64,000 bases of DNA from Persicobacter sp. CCB-QB2. GTDB taxonomy: Bacteria > Bacteroidota > Bacteroidia > Cytophagales > Cyclobacteriaceae. The translations under genes were made by a program, and so were the position numbers. A model generated the notes under the pieces. It had not been told where the DNA came from, made no database searches, and was given only the letters and a program-made list of their open reading frames with translations. Of the stretch, positions 53,975-63,152 are shown one piece after another (positions within the stretch are counted from its first letter, which is position 1; every line of letters begins with the position of its first letter). The stretch spans positions 2,728,001 to 2,792,000 of the forward strand of contig NZ_LBGV01000001.1 in the NCBI RefSeq assembly GCF_001274635.1, in the 5' to 3' direction.

Positions 53975-54748
53975 TTATTTTCTTAAAATGTAGAAAAGAT
54001 CCAGTGCCTCATCCGCATTTTTCACCTCCAAATAATCCTCATGTCGGATAGACATCACCAAATCATCTGAAGCGGTTTTCAGTTTATTGCGATTTCTTCG
54101 ATTCATAAAATCATAAGGAATGCGTAGCAACCAGGCAGGCAAACGATATTGCAAATTCAATACATCGTACTTCATAACGGCCTCCACCGATTTCTTATTA
54201 CGGTGATAGTATTCCCATACCTTATCATTTCCGCCAATACCATTGGCCTCCACCTGATCAAAATACCTGCCGGCCAAAGCCTTCAGTTCATCAGCGGTAT
54301 ACTCCCGCTCGTGCCATGGATTTCGGCTCAGCGTTTTCTTAATATTCGGCGTTGAAATAATCGCTACACCTCCTTTTTTCAATACCCGATGGATTTCTTT
54401 TAGAAATAAAGCATCATCGGCAATGTGCTCAATCACCTGAAAAGACACCACGGTATCAAAGCTCTCATCTGCAAAATCCTGGAAAGGAGGCACTACTGCC
54501 TGACGGAAATCCACTTCCGGATGCTCCGCTTTCAGCTTGTCAACCACTTCGGGAATTTTATCTATAGCCGTGTAGGACTCACTCTTAGGTGCCAGCAAGT
54601 GCACCCCTCTGCCTTCCCCACAACCCACTTCCAACAACTTTCCCTTCACATAAGGAGCTGCGGCATAATAGGCTTTTAATAATCGCTGATGGATAGGATT
54701 ATCAGAAGGAATCTGATCAGAAGCGATTTCTGTGGTATATACACTCAT
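53975..54748 (-). CDS. Class I SAM-dependent methyltransferase
   Basis: The 257-residue methyltransferase has motif I LLEVGCGEGRGVHLLA (about 39-54) and YTAIDKIPEVVDKL with the acidic ribose-binding residue. SFDTVVSFQVIEHIADDALFLKEIHRVLKKGGVAIISTPN (about 95-135) is typical of methyltransf_11 proteins acting on small molecules or lipids. The C-terminal part (LPAWLLRIPYDFMNRRNRNK) is basic and hydrophobic. Substrate unknown. Convergent with the phosphodiesterase gene. Confidence 0.9.
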   Translation of the reverse strand: MSVYTTEIASDQIPSDNPIHQRLLKAYYAAAPYVKGKLLEVGCGEGRGVHLLAPKSESYTAIDKIPEVVDKLKAEHPEVDFRQAVVPPFQDFADESFDTVVSFQVIEHIADDALFLKEIHRVLKKGGVAIISTPNIKKTLSRNPWHEREYTADELKALAGRYFDQVEANGIGGNDKVWEYYHRNKKSVEAVMKYDVLNLQYRLPAWLLRIPYDFMNRRNRNKLKTASDDLVMSIRHEDYLEVKNADEALDLFYILRK

Positions 54749-54941
54749 TTAATTTCTAATCTATAATAAAAAATGATCCGCCCAACGAGCTTACCAATTT
54801 TTCGTTTATCTTAACAACACAAATATAGCCATTTCCGTGAACTGCAAAGGCTGGGGAGATATAAATGATTGAAGAAGGGAGACTTTTCACCGAAATTTTA
54901 TTTTTGTACTTAAATTCCCGACTTTCTCAAAATCATCCAAA

Positions 54942-56150
54942 ATGAATTTTGCCTGCTATCGATTTTTCATCCTTACCTTCTTTTTCTTTTCCCTTCCGGA
55001 ATCGTTCGCGCTGGCTCAATTGCCTTTCAATGAATACAACCAATCCTATAATTACAATCCCAACGCGCTTACCAACTTCCGACACTTTGTATTTCGGGAT
55101 GAGGAAGGTTATAAGGTTATTCTAAATATCAAATACCGGTCGCAGGAAAATGTGGTGGACGAATGCCGGCTGACGTATTTCTTTGTCAACTCCTATAATT
55201 CACTGGACAAGTCCGGTGCCACAGGGGTAAATTATGATAATTTTAAAAAGCGCGATGGAGAAAACAATTACTTCATCATCCCGCTATCCCCAAAGGTAGA
55301 CACCAAGGATATCATGATTCTGAAGATGGCGACGAATAACGGAGATTTCGTGTTTTATCATGATATTCCTTTATACGATGCCGTTGATTTCATCCCACAG
55401 GATGGAGAGGAGCCCTTCTGGGCCGTAACGGCCAATTACATCCCCTTAACTGCCTTGAATGTAAAAGCCACTGGAGCAGAACAGAAAGTCACCATCCGCT
55501 ATTGGGAACACAAATTCCTTCCTGCTTTGCCGCCCATGAGCAAAGCCTCCTCTCCAAAAGAATTACATTATACCGATACTTCTTTCAATTCCGGCACCAT
55601 CATCCCCATTGATAAGACCGGCACCTACTTTGTTTCCACACAGCCCGAAAGCAAAAAAGGCTGGGTATTCCGGAAAGAGGGCACATACTTTCCGGAAATT
55701 AAAGAAATGAACGAGCTCGGCCCTCCACTGCGCTATATTTCCACTAATGAGGAATATCAGGACTTGCTTACCCATTCGGATTTGAGACAAGCCTTTGAGC
55801 AGTTTTGGCTGGAAAACAGCCGGTCTCCGAAAAGAGCACGCGCCACCATCAAGCGCTATTACGGACAGGTGACTAATGCCAACATCCTTTTCACCACTTA
55901 CAAGCAAGGCTGGAAGACCGACCGCGGCATGGTCTATATTGTTTTTGGCAAGCCGGATCAGGTGTATCGGGACCAATCAGAGGAGATCTGGATCTATGGA
56001 AAAGATGAGCTGGAGCAGGTGAAATTCACCTTCAACAAAAATCAGGATTTTTACCATAAAGGGTTTTACCTGCTGAAACGTTCCAAAAAATATCAGGACA
56101 GCTGGTACCGACAGGTAGACCTTTGGCGTAAGGGCCTTAAGGGCATTTAG
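54942..56150 (+). CDS. GWxTD domain-containing secreted protein
   Basis: A 402-residue exported protein with signal peptide to about 26 (SFALAQ). The C-terminal GWxTD domain carries YKQGWKTDRGMVYIVFGKPDQVYRD (about 324-348) and SEEIWIYGKDELEQVKFTF, the pattern that names the family. The N-terminal 300 residues are beta-rich and unassigned. GWxTD proteins occur widely in Bacteroidota and their role is unknown. Single-gene unit; a family A element follows 81 bp downstream. Confidence 0.92.
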   Translation: MNFACYRFFILTFFFFSLPESFALAQLPFNEYNQSYNYNPNALTNFRHFVFRDEEGYKVILNIKYRSQENVVDECRLTYFFVNSYNSLDKSGATGVNYDNFKKRDGENNYFIIPLSPKVDTKDIMILKMATNNGDFVFYHDIPLYDAVDFIPQDGEEPFWAVTANYIPLTALNVKATGAEQKVTIRYWEHKFLPALPPMSKASSPKELHYTDTSFNSGTIIPIDKTGTYFVSTQPESKKGWVFRKEGTYFPEIKEMNELGPPLRYISTNEEYQDLLTHSDLRQAFEQFWLENSRSPKRARATIKRYYGQVTNANILFTTYKQGWKTDRGMVYIVFGKPDQVYRDQSEEIWIYGKDELEQVKFTFNKNQDFYHKGFYLLKRSKKYQDSWYRQVDLWRKGLKGI

Positions 56151-56231
56151 CGCGTTTTTCAGGTCCATTCATCCGAAGCAAATTTCGATAACGGAGTGTA
56201 AGGCTTTTTTATAATCATCAGGCAAGGCGAT

Positions 56232-56454
56232 TTAAACGGATTATTCCTGCTTAAATCTTCCTTTAGCTGCAAGGCGGGAAAAATGAAGGAAAAGGTCTCC
56301 ATATTAATTTTCTTCTAACGCAGCAGAGGAATAAGGAGAAAGCAAGCTTGCCCAAAATTATGGTGATTAATCTGTCAGCAACCAAAGATTAAGCGACTAA
56401 TAATGGGCTATTTAAAACGAACCGAAAAAGCTAGCGGTGAATCATTCGGCTTTA
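56232..56454 (+). mobile_element. Family A element, copy 8 (diverged interior)
   Basis: 223 bp from TTAAACGGATTATTCC to ATCATTCGGCTTTA. The GCTGCAAGGCGGGAAAAATGAAG and AGCAAGCTTGCCCAAA blocks are intact, but the 3' arm of the hairpin has lost pairing. Confidence 0.8.
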
Positions 56455-56656
56455 GCCTGAGCTTGCTACCTACTCTTTAACGCTTCAATCCCATTAGTAC
56501 CAAAAGGCATTTTTGTAATTTCCCTATTTAAAGTCAGGGCCAGCGAACAATTCCTAAAACTATTCAGCTATCTTTGCAGCGGAGAAGGGCAAGCCGGGAA
56601 TTTTTGCATTATTCTTGCAGGCAGAGGCTTACCTTCCAAAAGAAAGCTAGTGATTT
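56455..56656. other. Intergenic region upstream of rlmB
   Basis: About 200 bp between the family A element and rlmB. It probably contains the rlmB promoter. Nothing else recognisable. Confidence 0.4.
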
Positions 56657-57433
56657 ATGGAAAGAACGTTCCGCGGAAACTTCCGCAAAAAACCGCAAAC
56701 GGCGGATATGATTTTTGGCACAAGAGCCGTTATCGAAGCCATTCGGGCTGGAAAAGAAATCGACAGACTGTATATCCAAAAAGGGCTGAATAACGAATTG
56801 ACGAAAGAGTTGGTAGACACTGCCATTGAATTTCGCCTTCCGATCAGCAAGGTTCCGGTTGAAAAACTGAACCGGATTACCCGCAAAAATCATCAGGGAG
56901 CAATTGCTTACCTTTCTGCGGTAACCTACCAGTCTTTGGACAATATTATCAGCGAGTGTTATGCTAAAGGAAAAGATCCTTTCATTCTGATGCTGGACCG
57001 CGTGACCGATGTCCGCAACTTCGGGGCCATTTGCCGTACAGCGGAATGTGCAGGGGTAGATGCGATCGTTATTCCTTCCAAGGGAGCTGCGCAAATTAAT
57101 GCGGATGCTGTAAAAACTTCCGCCGGCGCATTAAACATCATCCCGGTAACGCGTCAGGATTACCTGAAGGACACCATTACGTATTTACAGGAAAGTGGCA
57201 TCAAGGTCGTAGCGGCCACAGAAAAGACAGATCAAATTTATACGGAGTTGGACTACAATCAACCGATTGCCATTTTAATGGGTTCTGAGGAAGATGGTGT
57301 TTCTCCTGAATACCTGAAACGCGCTGATGAAAAGGCTAAAATTCCGATTTTAGGAAAAATTGAATCTTTGAATGTATCCGTTGCAGCGGGCGTCATTATT
57401 TATGAAGCCGTTCGCCAAAAAGGAATAAAATAA
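56657..57433 (+). CDS. rlmB: 23S rRNA 2'-O-ribose methyltransferase RlmB-like (SpoU/TrmH family)
   Basis: The 258-residue SPOUT-knot enzyme is expected to methylate the 2'-O of G2251 in 23S rRNA. The N-terminal substrate-binding domain is at about 17-95 (MIFGTRAVIEAIRAGKEIDRLYIQKG). The knot carries LMLDRVTDVRNFGAICRTAECAGVDAIVIPSKG (motif 1), ILMGSEEDGVSPEYLKRAD (motif 2) and IPILGKIESLNVSVAAGVIIYEAVRQ (motif 3). The starting residues MERTFRGNFRKKPQ are basic and may contact RNA. Confidence 0.95.
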   Translation: MERTFRGNFRKKPQTADMIFGTRAVIEAIRAGKEIDRLYIQKGLNNELTKELVDTAIEFRLPISKVPVEKLNRITRKNHQGAIAYLSAVTYQSLDNIISECYAKGKDPFILMLDRVTDVRNFGAICRTAECAGVDAIVIPSKGAAQINADAVKTSAGALNIIPVTRQDYLKDTITYLQESGIKVVAATEKTDQIYTELDYNQPIAILMGSEEDGVSPEYLKRADEKAKIPILGKIESLNVSVAAGVIIYEAVRQKGIK

Positions 57434-57467
57434 AAAAAGGGAAGCCTGATGAGCTTCCCTTTTTTTT
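57432..57467. terminator. Bidirectional terminator between rlmB and manC
   Basis: AAGGGAAGC (57437-57445) pairs with GCTTCCCTT (57453-57461) around a 7-nt loop. The A run before and T run after serve both convergent genes. Confidence 0.9.
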
Positions 57468-57479
57468 ACCTGAACTATT

Positions 57480-58562
57480 TTACAGATACTCTTTGCCGGT
57501 TTTATTTTTCACCGCCTTGAAAATCTTCTTGTAGTTGCGTTCATTTCCTTTCTTCACCACCACCACTAACTTTTCTCTGACCGCCACCACATAGTTCTCC
57601 AGCCCTTCTGCTACTACCAGCGTCTCCGGATCTTCACTGACCACCATGGAATCCTCTACATCAAAGAGCATCGCATTGGCAAAAACGGTATTTCCTTCCT
57701 CTTTCTCCTGATTCAATTCATGGATGGTCTGGAAAGAACCTAAATCCGTCCACTCAAAATCACCCAGAATCACATCCACATTTCCGGCCTTCTCCATCAA
57801 GCCGTAATCAATAGAAATATTCTTGCAATGGGAATAGGCTTTTTGCAGGGACTTTCCTTCAGCGGTGGTAAAATAATCCCCCTTCATTTCCTCAAAAACA
57901 TCTGCCAAATCCGGCAAATGCTTTCGCAATGCCCGGATAATCGCCTGCACATTCCAGATAAAAATACCTGAGTTCCAAACGTAATCCCCACTTTCCACAA
58001 AAAGTTCCGCCATTTCTTTGGAAGGCTTCTCCGTGAAAGTTTTCACTTTTTTGATGGTGGCTTCATCTCCATCCCGATATTGTAAATAACCATAAGAAGT
58101 CTCCGCCTTATGCGGACGTAAACCAATGGTCAACAACCGATCCTGATCAATAACCGATTCCAGACCGGTAAAAATACAGTTATGAAAAGCCTCCTCCTTG
58201 AAAATCGCATGATCAGAAGGAGAAACCACGATGCGGGCATTCGGATAGGCTGATGCAATTTTATAACAAGCATAAGCTATACAGGCCGCCGTATTTCTTC
58301 TATGAGGTTCCAGTAATAATTGATCCTGCCCGATTTCCGGCAATTGTTCCTGTACCAGCTCACGGTAATCCTCATGGGTCACCACAAAAATATTCTTTCG
58401 GGGGCAAATCGGTAAAAATCGATGATAGGTTTGCTGCAATAGTGATTTCCCTAAGCCGAAAACATCCATAAATTGCTTGGGACGGTCCGTTCGGCTAAAG
58501 GGCCAAAGCCTGCTACCAATACCTCCAGCCATGATCACCACGAAATTATTCTCACTATACAT
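57480..58562 (-). CDS. manC: Mannose-1-phosphate guanylyltransferase
   Basis: Makes GDP-mannose from GTP and mannose-1-phosphate for surface polysaccharides. The 360 residues have the nucleotidyltransferase signature VVIMAGGIGSRLWPFSRTDRPKQFMDVFG (about 8-36), VSPSDHAIFKEEAF (about 113-126), VKTFTEKPS, GDYVWNSGIFIWNV (about 192-205) and ILGDFEWTDLGSF. It lacks the isomerase domain of bifunctional ManC/AlgA, the normal form in this phylum. It stands alone between rlmB and recQ. Confidence 0.95.
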   Translation of the reverse strand: MYSENNFVVIMAGGIGSRLWPFSRTDRPKQFMDVFGLGKSLLQQTYHRFLPICPRKNIFVVTHEDYRELVQEQLPEIGQDQLLLEPHRRNTAACIAYACYKIASAYPNARIVVSPSDHAIFKEEAFHNCIFTGLESVIDQDRLLTIGLRPHKAETSYGYLQYRDGDEATIKKVKTFTEKPSKEMAELFVESGDYVWNSGIFIWNVQAIIRALRKHLPDLADVFEEMKGDYFTTAEGKSLQKAYSHCKNISIDYGLMEKAGNVDVILGDFEWTDLGSFQTIHELNQEKEEGNTVFANAMLFDVEDSMVVSEDPETLVVAEGLENYVVAVREKLVVVVKKGNERNYKKIFKAVKNKTGKEYL

Positions 58563-58898
58563 CCCGATTTATTTTATTATTATAACCTTTCTTTAATTTG
58601 TGAAATTTGTCATTTCAATTGCGCAATACGAATTTATGGTCTAAACACTTAAAAAAGAAATAAACTCCTTTTGTAGAAAGTTCAGAAAACGTAAATTCAT
58701 ATATTAATTAACTAATCCTGATAAGGTACAACGTCGATTACACAAATCTATTGGAAATTTTTCTCCAAACTACCTGTCAGTCTGCCTAGTGTAAAAATAG
58801 CGCATTTTAGGCAAAGATCTAATGATCTATTTCATTAGAATAATACAATAATTTTTATTAAATTAAATAGACAGCACATTGATTCCCCCCATCATGGT
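58563..58898. other. Intergenic region between manC and recQ
   Basis: 336 bp, AT-rich, shared upstream region of two divergent genes. Promoters are presumed, but none is clear enough to mark. No repeat family copy. Confidence 0.5.
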
Positions 58899-61094
58899 GT
58901 GCTTTCCATTTATTTACCAGAACAACAGCAGAAGGTCTTGAGTAAAATAACAGATAAATTAAAGGATGTCTTTGGATACGATCAATTCAGAGGTAACCAG
59001 GAAGCCATTATCGAAAATTTACTGGCAGGGAATCACACCTTCGTGATTATGCCTACCGGGGCCGGTAAATCCATGTGTTATCAATTACCGGCACTCCTGA
59101 TGGAGGGGACGGCAATTGTCATTTCTCCATTGATTGCCCTGATGAAAAATCAGGTAGATCAGCTAAGGGCATTGGGGATAGACGCCTACATGCTCAACTC
59201 TACCCTGACCAAGGGCGAGATGACCCGGGTAAAGAAAAAAGTATTGGCCGGAGAAGCACAGCTCCTCTATGTAGCGCCGGAATCCCTCACAAAAGAGGAG
59301 AATGTCGAGTTTTTGAAACAGGCCAAAATTTCTTTTGTCGCCATTGATGAAGCACACTGTATCTCGGAGTGGGGACATGATTTCCGCCCTGAGTACAGAA
59401 GAATCCGCTCGATCATTTCCCAGTTTGGAGATCTGCCTATTATTGCCCTTACTGCAACGGCGACTCCAAAGGTACAGCTGGATATTCAGCGCAACCTGGG
59501 ATTAGAAGATGCCAAACTTTATAAGTCTTCCTTTAATCGGGAAAACCTGTATTACGAAGTTCGTCCCAAGAAAAATATTGACAAGCAGTTGATAAAATTC
59601 ATCCTGGACCGCAAGGGACAGGCCGGCATCATCTACTGCCTGAGCCGAAAGAAAGTGGAAGAAGTCGCCAACCTCCTGAAGGTAAACGGCGTAAAGGCGG
59701 CCCCTTATCATGCCGGACTGGAAGCCGGGCTTCGGGTGAAAAACCAGGACGACTTCCTGAATGAAGAGCTGGAAGTGATTGTGGCCACCATTGCCTTCGG
59801 CATGGGGATTGATAAGCCGGATGTGCGCTTTGTTATTCACTATGATGCCCCAAAATCTTTGGAAGGCTACTATCAGGAAACAGGTCGGGCGGGCCGGGAT
59901 GGGCTGAATGGTCACTGTTTGCTTTTCTACAGCTATAATGACATTGTCAAGCTGGAAAAATTCAATAAAGATAAGCCGGTTACAGAGCGCGAAAACGCCA
60001 AAATGCTTTTGGAAGAAGTCGCCTCCTTTTCGGAGTCCGCCGTTTGCCGAAGGAAGCAATTACTCCATTATTTTGGAGAGCACCGCGAGAAGGATTGTGG
60101 TTTCTGCGATAATTGTAAGAACCCCAAGGAACGCTTTAACGCTCAAAAAGAAATAGTCATTGCGCTTAAAACCTGCCTGTTGACCAAAGAACGATTCGGC
60201 ATTAACCACCTGGTTAATGTAGTTCGAGGCTCACAAAACCAGTATGTGATGAGCTATGAGCACAATGAACTGGAAGTGTACGGACTCGGAAAGGGAGATA
60301 CCGATGAGGACTGGAAAAGCATTTTCCGTGCGGCGATGATCAACCAATTCCTGGAAAAGGATATTGATAATTATGGGGTGCTGAAAATGACCGATGCCGG
60401 AAAAGCCTTCATCGAAAATCCGCATGAGGTATTGGTCCCTAAAGGCCATGACTACCGCAATATGCCGGAGGAAGACGAGGTGCCAGCCATCACCACCAAA
60501 TCCTATGATAAGGTGCTGTTTGGGCAGCTTTTGGCCTTGAGAAAAGAAGTTGCCAAGCGGAAAAAGGTTCCCCCTTATGTCGTTTTCTCTGAGCCTTCAT
60601 TGGAAGAGATGGCCATTACCTATCCCTGCACCATGGAAGGCATGTTGCAAATTCAGGGTGTTGGCCAAGGAAAGGCCGCTAAATTCGGAAAGCCATTCAT
60701 CGAGCTCATCAATAAATATGTTAGTGAAAATGACATTGAAACTGCTGATGAGATTACTGTAAAAACCGCTGGTGACCGTTCCAAGGATAAAATCTTCATT
60801 ATTCAGCAAATTGACCGCAAGGTGAATCTGGATGAGTTGGCAGAAGGCCGAAACTGGGATTTTTTCCAGCTACTGGAAGAAATGGAACATATCTGTTTTT
60901 CCGGCACTAAACTGAATATCGACTATTTTTTAGAAGATATTATGGATGAGGAAATGCAGGACGAGCTGAGAGATTATTTCATGGCGGCCGAAACAGACGA
61001 TATTGAAGAAGCATTGGACGAATTAGGCGAAGACTTTGCTGAGGACGAAATCCGATTGATGCGCATCAAAATCTATTCGGATTTAGCCAACTAA
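58899..61094 (+). CDS. recQ: ATP-dependent DNA helicase RecQ
   Basis: A 3'-5' helicase of recombination and repair, 731 residues. Walker A is MPTGAGKSMCYQLPA (about 52-66), motif II IDEAHCISEWGHDFRPEYR (about 147-165), followed by LTATATPKVQLDI and FGMGIDKPDVRFVIHYDAPKSLEGYYQETGRAGRDG. The zinc site is CRRKQLLHYFGE plus CGFCDNC (about 386-412), then the RQC winged helix and an HRDC domain (about 535-605). A further C-terminal helical extension ends in an acidic tail. The frame opens with GTG (58899). A TTG at 58938 (SKITDKLKDVFGYDQFRGNQE) matches the usual N-terminus better, so the start is uncertain. Confidence 0.96.
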   Translation: MLSIYLPEQQQKVLSKITDKLKDVFGYDQFRGNQEAIIENLLAGNHTFVIMPTGAGKSMCYQLPALLMEGTAIVISPLIALMKNQVDQLRALGIDAYMLNSTLTKGEMTRVKKKVLAGEAQLLYVAPESLTKEENVEFLKQAKISFVAIDEAHCISEWGHDFRPEYRRIRSIISQFGDLPIIALTATATPKVQLDIQRNLGLEDAKLYKSSFNRENLYYEVRPKKNIDKQLIKFILDRKGQAGIIYCLSRKKVEEVANLLKVNGVKAAPYHAGLEAGLRVKNQDDFLNEELEVIVATIAFGMGIDKPDVRFVIHYDAPKSLEGYYQETGRAGRDGLNGHCLLFYSYNDIVKLEKFNKDKPVTERENAKMLLEEVASFSESAVCRRKQLLHYFGEHREKDCGFCDNCKNPKERFNAQKEIVIALKTCLLTKERFGINHLVNVVRGSQNQYVMSYEHNELEVYGLGKGDTDEDWKSIFRAAMINQFLEKDIDNYGVLKMTDAGKAFIENPHEVLVPKGHDYRNMPEEDEVPAITTKSYDKVLFGQLLALRKEVAKRKKVPPYVVFSEPSLEEMAITYPCTMEGMLQIQGVGQGKAAKFGKPFIELINKYVSENDIETADEITVKTAGDRSKDKIFIIQQIDRKVNLDELAEGRNWDFFQLLEEMEHICFSGTKLNIDYFLEDIMDEEMQDELRDYFMAAETDDIEEALDELGEDFAEDEIRLMRIKIYSDLAN

Positions 61095-61207
61095 CACTAG
61101 AATTCTTACATTAAGGCGTTTATCTTTTCCAGGCTGCGAGAGAACCAATCGCAAGGCCATACGGATCTAAAGGTAAACGCTTTTTTTGTGAACCTATATC
61201 AACAAAA

Positions 61208-62113
61208 ATGAAAATACTTATCACTGGAGCAAATGGTCTCCTAGGGCAAAAACTGGTAGGCCTACTGGCTGAAAAGGAAGTGGAAATCATCGCCACTGGT
61301 AAAGGGAACAGCCGCCTGCCCAATTCGGATACCTTTACCTATGTAACCATGGACATTTGCAATGCCAAGGAGGTAATGGAAACCATTAAAACTCATCAGC
61401 CTGATGTGATTGTCAATACTGCGGCCATGACACAGGTGGATCAATGCGAAACCGAAAAGGAAGCCTGCTGGGATTTAAATGTGAATGCCGTCGAACACCT
61501 GATTAAAGCTTCGGAAGCAAACAATGCTTTTCTTCTGCATCTTTCTACTGATTTCATTTTTGACGGAGCCGATGGTCCTTATGATGAAGAAGCTTCCGCC
61601 AATCCGTTAAGTTATTATGGAGAGAGCAAATTGGCCGCGGAAGAGCTGTTACAGAAAAGTAACATCCGTTGGGCCATTGCCAGAACCGTTCTGGTTTATG
61701 GCATTGCCCATGATATGAGCCGCTCCAACATCATCCTTTGGGTAAAAAACTCCATAGAACAGGGTAAAGACCTGAAGATCGTGGATGATCAATGGAGGAC
61801 GCCAACCCTGGCAGAAGATTTAGCGATGGGCTGCTGGTTGATTGCCGAAAAGCAAGCGGAAGGTATTTTCAATATATCCGGCAAAGACCTGCTAACCCCT
61901 TACGATATGGCCATGATGACCTGCGATTATTTCCAACTGGATAAATCCTACATTGAGAAAGTAGATGGCAGTATTTTCCAGCAAACCGCTAAGCGCCCGG
62001 CCAAAACCGGTTTTAACATCAATAAAGCAAGAGAGATTTTGGGCTATGAGCCGCACAGCTTTGAGGAGGGCATCAAAATCCTACATGAGCAGATAAGTAA
62101 TCGAAAAGGGTAG
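61208..62113 (+). CDS. RmlD-like SDR sugar-nucleotide reductase
   Basis: A 301-residue short-chain reductase of the RmlD/dTDP-4-dehydrorhamnose reductase type. The Rossmann motif GANGLLGQKL is at 7-16, DVIVNTAAMTQVDQCETEKEACWDLNVNAVEHL at about 65-97, STDFIFDGADGPYDEEA at about 112-128, and the catalytic YYGESK (Tyr, Lys) at about 135-140. The IARTVLVYG segment and the QWRTPTLAEDLAMGC region match RmlD. No rmlABC genes are adjacent, so the sugar nucleotide is uncertain. Monocistronic with a terminator downstream. Confidence 0.88.
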   Translation: MKILITGANGLLGQKLVGLLAEKEVEIIATGKGNSRLPNSDTFTYVTMDICNAKEVMETIKTHQPDVIVNTAAMTQVDQCETEKEACWDLNVNAVEHLIKASEANNAFLLHLSTDFIFDGADGPYDEEASANPLSYYGESKLAAEELLQKSNIRWAIARTVLVYGIAHDMSRSNIILWVKNSIEQGKDLKIVDDQWRTPTLAEDLAMGCWLIAEKQAEGIFNISGKDLLTPYDMAMMTCDYFQLDKSYIEKVDGSIFQQTAKRPAKTGFNINKAREILGYEPHSFEEGIKILHEQISNRKG

Positions 62114-62251
62114 GAGGAATTCGCTTATTTTCATCACCATACCGTAAGCAGATAGTTGAAGACCATACAAGCTTAACTGAAGGCTATTTCCCTAACATTT
62201 CCCACCCCAAATAAGGGTAATGACATAAAACCCCAAATAACTATTCGGGAC

Positions 62252-62286
62252 AAAAAAGGCCCTCAATTTCGATTGGGGCCTTTTTA
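62252..62286 (+). terminator. Intrinsic terminator after the RmlD-like gene
   Basis: AAGGCCC-CAAT and ATTG-GGGCCTT form a 12-bp stem with one bulged T around a TTCG tetraloop (62268-62271), followed by a T run. Confidence 0.85.
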
Positions 62287-62362
62287 ATTCTTAGGCGCTA
62301 AGTTGAAATGCGACAAATTTTTTGGCTAAAAACAATTGGAAACATTATCCCGTTGACGAAAC

Positions 62363-62695
62363 ATGGAACAAGAACTAATCCTTTCGGATAAAGAACTCCT
62401 TGGAAGACTTAAAACTGCCATTACTTCTATTCAATCAAATTTAGAGGTTTTGGTCTATGGACCTTTTATCCACAATAAGCCTAACCCTGAGAATGAGCTA
62501 CATTTGATCATATTATTGGATAAGGAAAAAATAAGCTTAAAAAAAGAACTGGAAATCAGTAAGCCTCTTTTTGATTTGGGCATTTACCATGGCTTTTTGA
62601 TCAGACCCCTTTTTCTTTCCAAAAAATCATGGGAACGCATTTCAAAAGAACAGCCGGAACTTTACAATATAAAGAAAGGAGCGTTAGTCATATAA
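62363..62695 (+). CDS. Degenerate MNT-type nucleotidyltransferase-like protein
   Basis: A 110-residue protein with the fold pattern of minimal nucleotidyltransferases, as in HEPN/MNT pairs: a helix, then VLVYGPFIHNKPNPENELHLIILLDKEK. In active MNT proteins this region is GSxA...SDxDL. Here the GS is GP and the two catalytic acids are replaced (ENELHLII). The protein is probably inactive as a transferase and may serve only to bind its partner. It is followed 14 bp downstream by a HEPN gene, as in type VII toxin-antitoxin operons. Assignment rests on partner and pattern. Confidence 0.6.
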   Translation: MEQELILSDKELLGRLKTAITSIQSNLEVLVYGPFIHNKPNPENELHLIILLDKEKISLKKELEISKPLFDLGIYHGFLIRPLFLSKKSWERISKEQPELYNIKKGALVI

Positions 62696-62709
62696 CCTTT
62701 ATTTGCATC

Positions 62710-63102
62710 ATGCCCAACAACTACCATTCCCCTAATTGCCGATACCGACTTTCCCGTTCTCAACTGATGCTTCAAGAGGTAAGTCTGCTTTTAAAGCATA
62801 ACTTTTTCCTTTCTGCCATCAACAGAAGCTATTATGCTTGTTTTTATGCAGCCAGTGCCTATTTATTAAGTAAAGGAATCCAACCAAAATCACATAGCGG
62901 CATTGTCCGAAAACTTAACGAAATTCAGGCACAGCAAAAATGTTTCACACAAGACAACATCATTTTTTATAATTTCCTTGCCAACAAACGAAATCAGGCG
63001 GACTACCAGGATTTTTTTAATATTTACAAAGAAGGAACGGAAATCATTTATCAGGAAAGCGCACTCTTCATACAAGAGATGCTAGAATACTTCCGACAAT
63101 AA
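62710..63102 (+). CDS. HEPN domain protein (probable toxin of HEPN/MNT pair)
   Basis: The 130-residue HEPN protein starts MPNNYHSPNCRYRLSRSQLMLQEVS. The core NFFLSAINRSYYACFYAASAYLLSKGIQPKSHSGIVRKL (about 33-71) is the typical PF05168 helix pair with RSYYA and PKSHSG. FYNFLANKRNQADYQDFF (about 88-105) holds the family's R-x-x-ADY motif. HEPN proteins of this kind are RNases or RNA-binding toxins controlled by an MNT partner. I chose the Met at 62710 because the longer frame from 62629 adds an unlike segment overlapping the upstream gene. Confidence 0.82.
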   Translation: MPNNYHSPNCRYRLSRSQLMLQEVSLLLKHNFFLSAINRSYYACFYAASAYLLSKGIQPKSHSGIVRKLNEIQAQQKCFTQDNIIFYNFLANKRNQADYQDFFNIYKEGTEIIYQESALFIQEMLEYFRQ

Positions 63103-63126
63103 AAAAGCCACTCCTCAAAGTGGCTT
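63101..63126 (-). terminator. Intrinsic terminator of hisS
   Basis: AAGCCACT (63105-63112) pairs with AGTGGCTT (63119-63126); T run on the minus strand. It overlaps the 3' end of the HEPN gene by two bases. Confidence 0.8.
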
Positions 63127-63152
63127 CCTCATTTCATCTAAAAGACAGTGCT

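Noticed and set aside
56609-57094. 161-codon minus-strand frame
   Set aside because: Antisense to rlmB; no start signal or domain.
59502-60059. 185-codon minus-strand frame
   Set aside because: Antisense to recQ helicase motifs; no independent features.
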